Shown: one piece after another, positions 1 through 10,760 of the stretch | Position numbering within the stretch: the first letter of the stretch is position 1 | Layout of the letters: every line of letters starts with the position of its first letter | Assembly: GCF_014839805.1 (NCBI RefSeq) | Contig: NC_051138.1 | Location: 16,582,020-16,646,019 of the forward strand | Reading direction: 5' to 3' | From: Manduca sexta | Lineage: Eukaryota > Arthropoda > Insecta > Lepidoptera > Sphingidae | DNA: 64,000 nucleotides | Position numbers and translations under genes: made by a program | The notes under the pieces: generated by a model | What the model saw: the letters and a program-made list of their open reading frames with translations, nothing else | Databases searched by the model: none | Told to the model about the DNA's origin: nothing

Positions 1-28
1 CTCGCTCGTTTACAAAGTATCATATTAA

Positions 29-31
<3 letters not shown>

Positions 32-102
<71 letters not shown>
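32..102. repeat. (TA)n microsatellite
   Basis: An uninterrupted run of TA dinucleotides of about 71 bases. It is a simple repeat, likely length-polymorphic. No gene is attached to it. Confidence 0.97.
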
Positions 103-105
<3 letters not shown>

Positions 106-1797
106 AGTATAAGTAAGTAATACCCAACAATTAATGTTGCTTAGTTACAAATTATCATCAATAATCCTCCGATACGTGTTGATATTTTGGTTTTCACTTC
201 ACCGTCTATTTTTAGTAACAATGTCACGATTGTTACTTTGTGGCTACATGGTACACTATTCTATTTAGCGACAGGCCTGGGAGCATTATGGGAATGACAT
301 ATCCTAGCGACAGATCTTTCTATTAGCGTTCACGATTATATAAAGGCATTGTCTTCAACTCTTGGTACTTATACGTCACAGAACCACATGTGATATAGTT
401 TCGTTTGATATTTTCTAGACCGCCAAAATATAAAGTGCAAAATATTGGTTTCCTTAGGCCGAAGATTCACCAACAATATCTCGGACACGTGTGATGAGGA
501 CTTAATTGGGTTGGATGCTGGGTGCTATATCACATAGTAATAATCACATATAAAATACTTATAATTGAATATTTTTTTACCTACCTTATACAAGAGCGAT
601 AAATATAAAAAAATAAATATATTAAAATTATTTTTATATAATCGGTAAGCGGTCACGTGGCTCACTGGTCTATGTGATCCATGGACAGAGCGTGTTACCC
701 GCACAGGCGCTAATCACCAGCACGTCATTAGCTCCATCAATGGAATTAGTTCGCGCAAGTTCCACAACAATGAACGTAATTGTTCGGTAAACAATGGCTA
801 ATGATGCGTTGGTGGTGCTGGCGACGCTGGTGACGGTGGTGGGTGGCGCGCCTAGACTAGAGGCGAGACAAATGAGCGAGGCGAGGCTGCGCGAGCGCCG
901 CCTCTGCCAGCCACGCCCCTTCCCTCACACCCTGCGCCGAGCAGTAACGCAGCTCTCACGTCACTCACATGTCAAACGTCTACACTATGTTAATACAACT
1001 TGTAAACAATTTACTCGGTATTTCACCGTGAGATGTCATGTAACTACAACGGTTTTCATCCATATGGATTTCTGTTTTAGGATATAAAACACTATATTCT
1101 AAACTGCACATTTATTGAAACATATAGTATGCTGACGTCCTTATACCCGATTGATGTCATTAATAATGCATAATGGGTGCCGAGATTACTTCGAGCCGAG
1201 CCGAGTACGAGAGGTAAGTTTGAGACGGGTGACGAGACCATCTGCATATCAGAGGCAAATTCTAATCCCGGATAAATATTTTTTTCAAATCGAATAACTC
1301 AAATTTTGATTACCCGGGGCTCTACCGAGGACTTTATCAGTTGCACAGACCTGCATGCTTTACTAGCCTAGTGAAGTCACGCTATCTTATAATAAACATT
1401 AAGAAAACATAATCCTTGGGTACTCACTTCAATGCTCATTTTCATGCTCTGTTGTGTTTTTACCAACAATCAGTTTTTTACTCAGGTACTTCTAATATTT
1501 TGTTAGTCGAACACAAAACACTGATAAGGTAACCCGTGATTAAAAATATTATTGGTGTTATCCTGGTTATTATTAATATGAATTAATAATTCCCTCTTAC
1601 CCGAATTTCGGCCACAACGGCTTATCTCAACGGAGATCAGGCACAACTGTATCGGCAACACACAGGTGCACTCTCTGTTCCATCACTCACATAGTCCAGT
1701 GAGACGGCAATGCTACATGACCGGAGAGATCAGGCGCAGGACCAACGGCTTTGCATGCTTTCCGATACACGGAGGTATTACGCCGCTAACTTCCTGA
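103..1797. other. AT-rich non-coding stretch with a small GC-rich patch
   Basis: No recognisable gene or transposon was found here. The patch around 835-965 is clearly richer in G+C and CpG than its surroundings, and a 97-codon open frame (794-1087) runs across it. That frame has no recognisable domain and ends in AT-rich sequence, so it is probably chance. Confidence 0.5.
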
Positions 1798-2510
1798 CTC
1801 CGATTTCTTAAGTTTACGCGAATGTTAGACATTTAAATTAAACTATTTTACGAATTTTATCGCGGTTTTAATAGTTAGGTAGTTTAGTTTTTTACCACCT
1901 GTCAAGTGTCATATACCTCTGCAAGAACCGGGAGTATACAAGATAGATTGCAACTGTGGCCTCTCTTATATAGGCCAAACAAAACGAAATATAGGGACCT
2001 GCGTAAAAGAACATATCGCTGACGTGCAACACCGACGCTCTACGAAGTCTGCAGTCGCTGAACACTCTGAAGGAAGCTCCAACCATTATCTGCGATTAGA
2101 CAAGCCACAAATCCTCGCCAAAGAACACCGATTCCTGCCCAGGATGATCCGCGAGGCTATTGAAATTAAAAAACATCTTAATTTCAATAGGGAAGATGGT
2201 TAGAAGCTTGCACAAGCCGGGGATCCAGTTCTACATTAAATTAAATCGGAACCCAAAAGACCGGCTGCCAGACTTCAAGACACTGTGAGCTCATTCTGCG
2301 TAGATCGGACCACTAACAGCTAATAAACTTTAAAAGTTGTATATTTATAAAGTGTAGGTAGATGTAACTGTGACTTTTCGGATGAACAACACCTTAGTCC
2401 CCCCCGTGACCATGAAGGCGGCCAAGTCTTCGAAACGTCGGGAGAAAACTAAAAATTAAAACCGCGATAAAATTTGTAAAATAGTTTAATTTAAATTCCT
2501 AACTCCGAGC
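1798..2510 (+). mobile_element. Penelope-like element (PLE) relic with inverted terminal segments
   Basis: A 5'-truncated retroelement. The core (about 1892-2215) encodes a degenerate GIY-YIG nuclease domain. The downstream part (2216-2510) is a non-coding tail containing a C-run and the motif TCGAAACGTCGGGAG. The segment at about 1808-1868 and the one at about 2456-2510 are inverted copies of each other: both carry ATCGCGGTTTTAAT or its complement next to an AAACTATTTTAC-like block. PLEs are known for unusual terminal repeats that can lie in inverted orientation. Related ends recur at 15181-15345, 25446-25606 and 54538-54622, so this is a multicopy family. The reverse transcriptase part is missing. 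The naming rests on the endonuclease domain. Confidence 0.7.
1892..2215 (+). pseudogene. PLE GIY-YIG endonuclease domain fragment
   Basis: The plus-strand frame through 1922 reads without a stop from about 1883 to 2210. It contains GVYKIDCNCGLSYIGQTKR (1931-1987), which matches the GIY-YIG signature as GVY...SYIG. Downstream are the expected Arg/His/Glu-rich helices (VKEHIADVQHRR) and a segment ending IKKHLNFNREDG, typical of the C-terminus of the nuclease module in Penelope-like retroelements. In autonomous PLEs this domain nicks target DNA to prime reverse transcription. Here the frame stops at TAG right after EDG (2204-2206 region), where a tryptophan codon TGG is likely ancestral. No start codon or reverse transcriptase lies upstream, so the copy is dead. 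A bacterial-type UvrC-like GIY-YIG is unlikely given the flanking terminal repeats. Confidence 0.72.
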
Positions 2511-2520
2511 TGCGACCGAG

Positions 2521-2645
2521 TTATTTTTAATACGGAAAAACCTAGTCACACATATTTTTGGCCCGAACTCACATTCGAACCCAGAACCTCAGTGCTGTAG
2601 TCGTACACGTACCGCGTACGCAATGCAACTACGCCACCGTGGCAG
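2521..2645 (-). repeat. tRNA-derived SINE head fragment
   Basis: On the minus strand this reads as a tRNA-like RNA polymerase III promoter. An A-box-like TGGCGTAGTTGCA (complement of 2624-2636) is followed about 45 bases later by a B-box-like GGTTCGAAT (complement of 2573-2581). This is the layout of the lepidopteran SINE family that starts with GGTGGCGTAG. The 3' body and tail are missing, so it is a truncated relic. It is not a functional tRNA because it does not fold as a cloverleaf with an acceptor stem. Confidence 0.65.
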
Positions 2646-5600
2646 TCAAATTTAACATTTAACAGTTGCCATTATTTACAAACCCTACGATTTTTATCTG
2701 CTATTAGTTACGTCACCTACTGAACGTGGTTGCATTTTGATCGCAGCCACGCATGTCGCACCGAAAATTAGGTAGGTACTAGGTGCGCTACACTTACAGT
2801 GTTAACACATTATTTCAAAATTACCTTTTATCTTCTGACTAGTGATGCAAGGATAAATTGTAGGTCACATTAAGACCATAATGTTACGCAAAGAAAATTG
2901 TAATGTAAATAGACATTTATTTCCTGCCATAGTTAATAAATGAATGCTAATTGCTCCCTGTGGCTACAATTAAACTGATAGACCCGACGGTCAGTGTTGT
3001 GTATTGTGACACCGCGGTCTCTAGTATCGCAGTCCACACATCGCAATTATAGCCAAATATTTATAGAAGATTGTATTCTTTTCTTTACAGAGTAAATATT
3101 TTTTGCATAAAACCGTCAATGTTAACAAATTATTCGTTGATGAAAATCAAAATGTATTAAAATATAATGATAATGTATGCAGAAATGTTAAACGTCTGAT
3201 AAACAATGAACTCAGAAAAAACATGTTAAATAGTTTGATAAAATCAGTACATCGTTCCTGCATACAAATTAATTATGAGAGATGCAGAACGATTGCTGCA
3301 AAATGCAGGAAACCAGGTACTAATATGGACATGCGAATAATTATCCCCTGTTATATTATGACTCAATTGTGGTGGGGCGTCGGTCCTTCATATGCAAATG
3401 CTGCACGCGCATACACGTGCCCCGATAATTGACTAGTAATGAGAAATGTATTTGCACCGGAGCGGTAAACGGACACGATTCAAGTTGATTTTATGATGAC
3501 GTGTGAAGATTTATATCTCATTCTTTACGTAGGTATGTGGTAGAGGAAGATAAAATTTAGATTTATGCAGCTGAATAACGAGACGAGCAGGTGTTTAACT
3601 TAAGAGCGCCTTACTTACCCACAGATAGCAGCAATATGAAAGGTACGAACTACAAAATACTATTTGATACTATACTGCGCTCATCACAGAAATATACAAT
3701 AAGAGTTTCAATGCTCACGACTTCCATTAAAATTGTCCTTTCAGCATGCAGTGGTGCTTCATTTGCAGGCAGGGAAAACATAAACCTTAGTTAGTACCCC
3801 CCCAGAAAAAAAACGCCCTGTTCAAAGAGTGAAGAGACCTCTTTGTACAATATTAAGGGGGTAAAGTGTCCCGAGCAGTTCATGTGCTACAATAGTCAAG
3901 ATAAGCTTCTCTGCATCCTTCTATTTACCGTCAGTAATGTCGCATTGCGAAGCGCCATATTATAATAATAATTATTATATTATATAATAATTAATAAATT
4001 ATATTATGTTTACTCAAAAATCCTTACTGTTTTGTTACTTTTGATAAAGCACCTCAGACTGCCACTGTAACCATTCAGAGACGGTTTGATGACTTACTAT
4101 CGCAAATATCCCAATTTGCTCGTTTATCCGCCTCATAATAAAGAGGTTTAAAAGTCCATAGAAACAATTAAGAGAGCTTGAAACCTCGGCGTTTTCCTAC
4201 GTTGCCTCTTATAATAAACAACTAATTAGAACACCTACTATCTTGATCAATCGCCAAGACGCAACAGACTTATCTGTATTAGTAACATGCAGATTATCGT
4301 GAATTATTGTATTACCTAAGTATTATTTAAACTACCGACCATAACTGTCGTTTTTGCGTTTTATACAAATATTAAATATTTACTTTAACCCCTTAGAGGA
4401 TATAAATCCCTGTATAGCGCTTAGCGATTTCGGGTGTGCGTTGATCGATCAGTCGGCCAGTCGGTTTTACTCTTTATATTATACTAGATATCACTCGCGC
4501 CTTCACCCGCATAAAAAGCTTTCTCGCTACCGAAACGTTTATATCACAGCAATGATGTTTAGCGCTATTTGCACGACGCACGCGCCCTCTACTTAAAAAC
4601 GCATTAAAAAAAAAACAAATATTTCCCACAGGAGCAAATTAGCGGAATAAAAGACCCTATGTGTTACTGCTACTGCTGTCCCGGACATAGTCTATCTGTG
4701 GAGGTTTGAATGTTACAATGTTAAAAGTAATTGCACAAACAGCGGTTTGAATGTAACGCGTTTGAATTTTATAAACTTTCTCAGTTATAAAATTAGTAAA
4801 AAAATAGATTGTAAAATAATATAAGATATAGATAACATCCGACAAGATCGGTAAGACGGATATAGCTTATTCTAGCAACCAACAAGAAATACAATGCTTC
4901 CCATTCAATTTGGTCTACACAGTGCTCATCATGTCTGGTGTACTTTGATGCGTTAGGATAAACACATAAGTCAGTGAAACATCTCCAGCACTGCAACTAT
5001 CACGTCATAAAAGGAAAAAAGTGTGAACAATTTATTCATCCATTAAATCAGTTCGACGCGCCAAACTCTACCCGATTCACAATTATCTTGATATGTTTAA
5101 AGATTTTTTATCTCAGATACAAAGCATCAACAAAATCAGCCCGGTAACACTCGGTTCTCACGGATAATACATTTTATGATGTAGGTAAGTCTTGTAGCTT
5201 TCAGCTTTGAATTGTAGCCAATAATAGAACAATAGTTTCAACTTGAATATTAAAACAGTATGACGAGCGAATCACGACAACTAACAACATCAAATTTAAT
5301 TACAAAGTACTGCTTAACACCACCCAATAGGTACCTACCTAGTCATTTAGTTGGCTTCAAACCCTTTAAAAGAAAAATTATATTTTTTTGCATACATGAC
5401 ACCACAAACAGCGGTAAAGCGGGCGTGACTCACATCTCCTGTAAGTGGAGTTATAAGACGGTACGTAGAAAATTTGTATCACCAAAGTAATGGATGATAA
5501 TATTATGAATGCTGCCAAATCTTTCTTAGTTGAGCATTTAAATTCAGTATTAAACTCACTGGTCCATATATCCCAAAGGGATCTGTTGTACTCAGATTTC

Positions 5601-8600
5601 TGTTTAGCACGAAAGGCTGTTCATAATCACGCGTTTTTTATAGGAGATGAAAGACAAAGTAGCAGTATTAACGTCTGATCGTACGTATAGTATGTATGTA
5701 TGCCCCCGCCGCAAACATACACAGTGACAAAGAAGTTACGGGCGCGTTACGGATTATTTCGGGACTCTTTATTTTTTATTGCTTTGAATGACGAGACGAG
5801 CTCGCCGTTCGGATGAGTTTATGTTGGATCTTTTGCCACTAAATACAATATCAAGCTAAAATATGCTGAATTTTCACAGTGACACCACTCGGAGTCTGCG
5901 TCACGTTCTTTACGCGGCTCTATCGTATAAATGGTTTTCATTGCAAAAGGTACCTAGATTAACGAGGTAATAATATAGGGTAGCCAATTGCTAAGTTATC
6001 ACCACAGCTCATATAGTAGCAATATACATTTACCAGAGTGGTTGTGACCGCATTTCCATTTTACAATTACGTAAGGAGAAAGTAAAACTGCACTTATTAT
6101 CAGAATATGCTTTATGCTTCAATTTGAATACATCGGCACTCTCCGTGCACTCGTGGTCACGTACAGCCAACATGACCCACATTACGCCGGCGGCCACTTC
6201 ACCCATATCACAAAGCAAACAAAATTCACTTTATAAGAAATTCGCACTGGCGACACCATATCGCACTCAATATATTCACGCTGTTTAAAGTTATCGCGCG
6301 AATAAACATCCCAGATAACGTCAGGTGTTTAAAATATATGTGGGTCAGCGGCGCGCCCGCACCCGACGCGCTCCAGCGGGAGTCACACGCATGGCGCTGC
6401 GCACCACCTTCTTGTCTTTGTAGCTTTCATCTCCTTGACACTTGATATTTTAGAAAAGAAAAAAATACACTCCCGTCGCTTCCTTAAGCACTATTGAATG
6501 GCTTATTCATATTTTCATCAGAAGTGATGTTAAGATCAGAACTACCTTCAGATACAAAGCAATTAAACCCTTAAGCGGGTGATAAATGTTTCAGTAAGTA
6601 CGCATAGGTACGGCAGCACTGCGAGCTGCAATTTTGTGACAATAAATAAATAATCACATAGATCTTTACCTGTAATTATAGGTCGTTCAAGAGTTTTTTA
6701 TACATACACTGGTTTAGGCATTCGTAAATAAATAACAACAAGGTACATTCTCCTAATGTAATTCTTTTATAACATTAATTCGTTATGAACACTCTCTCTT
6801 GGTTAACGATTACTTTACCCAGACTGCAACTACATATTCGTTCTTGTTTTTCATAACATACCTAATATGAACAAGCAGTACGAGCAAGTGTATCGTGTGT
6901 CGTCTGACTCGACCGTTATAAGCTCGAAGACATCTACGTGCAGTGTAGTCCCCGAGTAATGTCACTCACGGATCCATGCATGAATACGTATTCTCTTTCT
7001 CCTCTGCAATCTCACAAACACCTCGGTCACTAAGATTTATAAAACATTGATGTATTTGCGTATAGAAAATGAAATAAATCATTGCAAAACCGTCCGAGCC
7101 GATACTCGTTCAAGATTGTAGCTTGAGAATATTATCTCTAGCTCAACGAGACATTGGATACGTTACATCCATGACTCGTGTGCCCGGAGTCGTGTGTGCT
7201 GAAGTCATGTAGGAACGCACTTTGTACCCGAGAAAGTAAAAAATATTTATAGATAACAGATATCACACCAGGTGCGCGTGCTAATCATAATTTATGCATT
7301 ATTCATATTCAGAATAACAATGGTTATGATAAGAAACGTATCTAATTTAATATCTGACGACTTGTTTATAATGATTATATTTTATATGTAAATTAGTAGA
7401 AGTGTCTACTGCCTGTATCCAAACATTTAACAAATTCGTTCGGATTATCACGTTTCGGGTAAAGTGCGTATTTGTCTCTCCCTCTGTCCAGCACCGACGC
7501 GGCGTCAGTGACGCTTGTGCCCACTATTCTCACAGAATTGTAAATGGTGTGTAGCGACCACAAACGATAGACTAATAACTAGACTTATCAATGAAAAATA
7601 TCGAGTTCCAAAAATAATTTACTAATTTAAATAATTCCATACTCACATACCTAATTAACGATAACACAATATTAAAGGTATTATCACCATTGATATGAAT
7701 CGCCCAATAATAATGTTACAGAATTAAAAGTCGCTTTGCCTTGGACGTTTACGTAGTACCAAAAATAGACTTCAAAATAAACACGTAGAATTTGTAAGTC
7801 AAAATAAAATCATGTTTAACTAGTGTAGTCTATATTTACATATAACAGAGGACAGTTCACCAGGTGGGACTCTGGTCGGAGAGACCGGCCCGGTATCACC
7901 GCCATGTATGTGATCTTGTTACTGTCCATGTGCTGACACAGTATTAACCATCAGGCAAGCGAATGTCTCGACTGGACATTCAGTAATTAAAATAAAGGTG
8001 TAATACTTGCGGACACGTCTAGTGCATGTGACGACGTTATTTAAAATATTTCCTGTTTAGTCGTGTCACTTAAAGATAAGCTATCATTGAGTAACACGAA
8101 CCACATTAATATTCATAGATTTATTGATTAACAACGTCGGTATTTACCGGTGATTCTGTTTCAAGGATAGTATAACTCTGACTCATTATTAGGCAAAATG
8201 CGAGTTGGTGAGCTGACAGACAAATTACTCAGTATATTTTATACATGCATAAGCAACGATTGTACGCATAATGGAAACCGACGGAGAGACGTTGCTGAGT
8301 TAACAAGTACACGCGGCAAGGACCGGCACAATTCAAACTAGTTTAAGGACACATAGCCTCTAGAAATTTCCCTAAACTGAAGTAAACATCAGACACAGTG
8401 TGGCCCTAGCACAGAGGCTCTTGCGGCGTGCCATCATCACAATATGTCCCAACAACAGATCCTTCGGGCATGACATCTGGCTACCTGCCCCTGATATTGT
8501 TAAATCCCAATGTAATACTGTCTGTATTACGGTTCCATAGTTTAGCATCAATCGGCAATGTTGTATTAGTTCCTTACATATGAAATTGGCCCTTTGACGT

Positions 8601-8962
8601 ACTGGCCACTATGATCTGAAATATCTCCTTTTTGGTTAAGAATTCCAAATTCAAATTAATAAATGCATTTAACTGGTACAGTCGGCAAACAGAAGTCGTT
8701 GAACATAATTTGTTTCCAATATTTCCTAATCATTATCATTTACCATAAGTTACTGATTAATTTAAATACAAAACAACTTGACATAATTGAACTACAAAAG
8801 TAGCTGAACGCCGTCAAACCATTCACTGCTAAACATTACTATCATTTTTTTATGATCTGTAATAAATACAAATATGGCTGAAATTAGCAAATTCTTTGTT
8901 TTATATAAAAGCTTTTTTTCCAACAGTCCAGAATATCAATTAAATTGTTATTTTATAACATA
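2646..8962. other. Long AT-rich region without a supported gene
   Basis: Only short open frames occur (60-110 codons), none with a recognisable domain. One candidate exon (3091-3432) is listed separately. An AT-only patch lies at about 3958-4005. A GC-richer patch lies near 6345-6410. The 7855-7985 stretch has patches reminiscent of retroelement tails but cannot be classified. Confidence 0.5.
3091..3432 (+). other. Possible exon (speculative), about 113 codons
   Basis: A pyrimidine-rich tract ending TTCTTTACAG (to 3090) looks like a good 3' splice acceptor. It is followed by an open frame that runs to a TGA at 3430-3432. The only plus-strand start near the 5' end is a TTG at 3103, so as a stand-alone gene it would be unlikely; as a terminal exon it would be plausible. 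The peptide is rich in Asn, Lys and Arg in its first half, as AT-rich chance frames also are, and I recognise no domain. No polyadenylation signal is obvious just downstream. This is listed only because acceptor and open frame coincide. Confidence 0.15.
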
Positions 8963-9170
8963 CTAGCTTTGGCTCGCTACTCCGCCTGCGTGAAAAAGTT
9001 TTTCAAGGACTAAAGTCTTGCTTTATATTTACCCGGGATAGAAAGTAGCGTATAGCGCTTAAGAGTAATGTAGCTTCCTATTAGTGAAATATTTTCAAAA
9101 TCGGTTAAGCAGTTCCTGAGTTTAGCGCATTCAAACAAACAAACTCTTCAGATTTATATAATAGTATATA
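8963..9170 (-). mobile_element. Short non-autonomous Helitron-like element
   Basis: Read on the minus strand it begins near a TATATAAATCTGAAGAGTTTG-like 5' end with a short GTTT run, contains CTCAGGAACTGCTTAACCGA, and ends CAAAGCTAG (complement of 8963-8966) preceded by a GC-rich hairpin region. It is about 208 bp, much shorter than the copies at 37, 50 and 59 kb. It shares only their ends and lacks the 123-bp internal units. It resembles the copies at 22.6 and 48.9 kb and is non-coding. Confidence 0.7.
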
Positions 9171-9549
9171 TTGAAGTTAATAACCAGAATTATACATTTT
9201 TAAGTATGGACAAAACATCATAATACTTTAGTAAGTAATATTATAACATTAATAGGAATAGGTTAGTTACATTTTAAACATCCTATTTTATAGAGCACTG
9301 GCCGGTTTAAAGAACAAATATGTAAATTTAAAATTATTCTGGCAGGAGATTCTCTTCGAAGGATTCAACGTAAACGTCAGTTTCTTTTTCAATTTTTTTT
9401 CAGCCAATCCTTTACTTTGGTATCCATATTGAAATAATAACCTTAATCTGTACTCTTCTTTGGTAAGTGATTTATGGTCCGTTTCAATGTTCAGGTGTTT
9501 TGTAAATTAGTATCTGTTCATCGACTTTTGTTGCTGATCGTACATTTGC

Positions 9550-10760
9550 AAACCGCGCTTTGCCAAAGAGAGAGAAAAAAAATGTGGTACATTTGAGTTT
9601 GAAAAACAGTCATTTTTGTGTTTTTTCCTGATTAATTTTTTCTTTAGTGTCTTTCATATCACACAATAGAAAACTTAGAGTATCGCTATATTTACGAGTA
9701 TGGGTTCCACCGTGGCATCAGTGCTGCAGAAACAGCTCGAAGGATTACCGATGTGTATGGTGCTCGTGACGCAAAAGAAAACACGGTACGTTTTTGATTC
9801 CAACATTTTCGTTTTGTACATTTCGACTTTCAGAACAAGCCCCGTGGACGGCCGGAAACCAAGGTGGATAATGAGCAATTAAAAGCTATTGTAAAAATGG
9901 ACCCATTGTAAAGCACTTCAGAATTAGCTACAGACTAACATAAGTGATAAAACTGTTTTAATCCACTTGAAGCAAGTCGGGAAAATAAAAAAGCTTGAAA
10001 GGTATCTCATGAATTGAGTGAATCAAACCAGCAAACACTCGTCGACTGCTGCGTTACATTGCTCAACGGACACAATAATGAAGGGATTTTACATCGAATC
10101 ATGTAACCTGTGATGAAAAGTGGATCTTGTACGATAATCGGAAGCGCTTGACGCAATTGCTGAATCGTGGAGAACCAGCCAAATCCTGCACCAGGCCAAA
10201 ATTTACTAAAAAACAAATTACTTGTTTGGTAGACTAGTGCCAGTGTCGTTCACTAACTTTCTAAAATCTAGTCCGACGATTACGGCAGATATCTATTGTT
10301 AGCAAGTGCAAACCATGATGGAGGAACTACATGATAAACAATCGAGGCTGGTCAATCGCTGTATCACGGCTGCGTCAGGACAACGCTAGACCACTCGCTG
10401 CACAACAGACGGACGATAAACTAAAGAAGCTGCTATTGGAATGTCTGCGACATCCACCGTACTCCCCGGACCTCGCTCCGACAGATTACCACTTATGGCG
10501 TAATTTGGATAACTTTTTACAATAATAAAATTGACTCCTATGTGGCAGTCCCAACCGCCTACACATAGTTTATTGATTTTCGCCCTTATGGTCTTGTTAG
10601 TAAAAGGATCAATGAACTCTCTATGAGATGGCAAAGTGAATAGATAATAATGATGCATACTTTGATTAATTAATAATATTTAAAAAAAATCGACTTTGCA
10701 TTCCTCCGATACAAACGCCAATTTCTCAATGTGTATGGACCTAATATTTGTAATAAGCAA
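9550..10760 (+). mobile_element. Degenerate mariner (Tc1/mariner superfamily) transposon
   Basis: The boundaries are approximate because I could not define the terminal inverted repeats by eye. The interior is a broken mariner transposase gene (9694-10670) with a short AT-rich 3' flank resembling the 3' untranslated part of mariners. It lies between a short Helitron and unique sequence. Frameshifts and stops make it non-autonomous and old. Confidence 0.75.
9694..10670 (+). pseudogene. Mariner transposase pseudogene, DD34D still readable
   Basis: Conceptual reading across several frames gives mariner landmarks in the correct order: a HTH-side segment GSTVAS, a GRPETKVDNEQLKAI linker (about 9848-9895), SDKTVLIHLKQ-like sequence at about 9940-9975, then the catalytic part. 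The first catalytic Asp lies in TCDEKW (GAT 10112-10114), the second in DNARP (GAC 10379-10381) and the third in the PPYSPDLAPTDYH block (GAT 10484-10486). The last two are separated by exactly 34 residues, as expected for mariner (DD34D). An NDAYFD-like C-terminus appears near 10648-10667. The enzyme would cut and paste the element at TA sites. Several frameshifts and stops inactivate it. Similarity is greatest to the cecropia-type mariners by my reading; the subfamily is uncertain. Confidence 0.85.

Noticed and set aside
2400..2455. Possible hammerhead ribozyme in the PLE tail (also 15240-15300 and 25500-25560)
   Set aside because: PLE ends often carry hammerheads and a CGAAAC core is present, but the partner CUGANGA core is altered (CGGATGA or CTGACGAA) and I could not draw a consistent stem II/III and cleavage site. 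A covariance-model search would decide.
3795..3870. Possible inverted-repeat element (CCCCCC...GGGGG and CAAAGAG/CTCTTTG)
   Set aside because: Arms are short and interrupted with unclear boundaries; too weak to call a transposon.
4793..4996. 67-codon minus-strand frame with Cys/His residues
   Set aside because: Looked briefly like a retroelement zinc-knuckle region, but the spacing does not match CCHC and no neighbouring retroelement motif is present.
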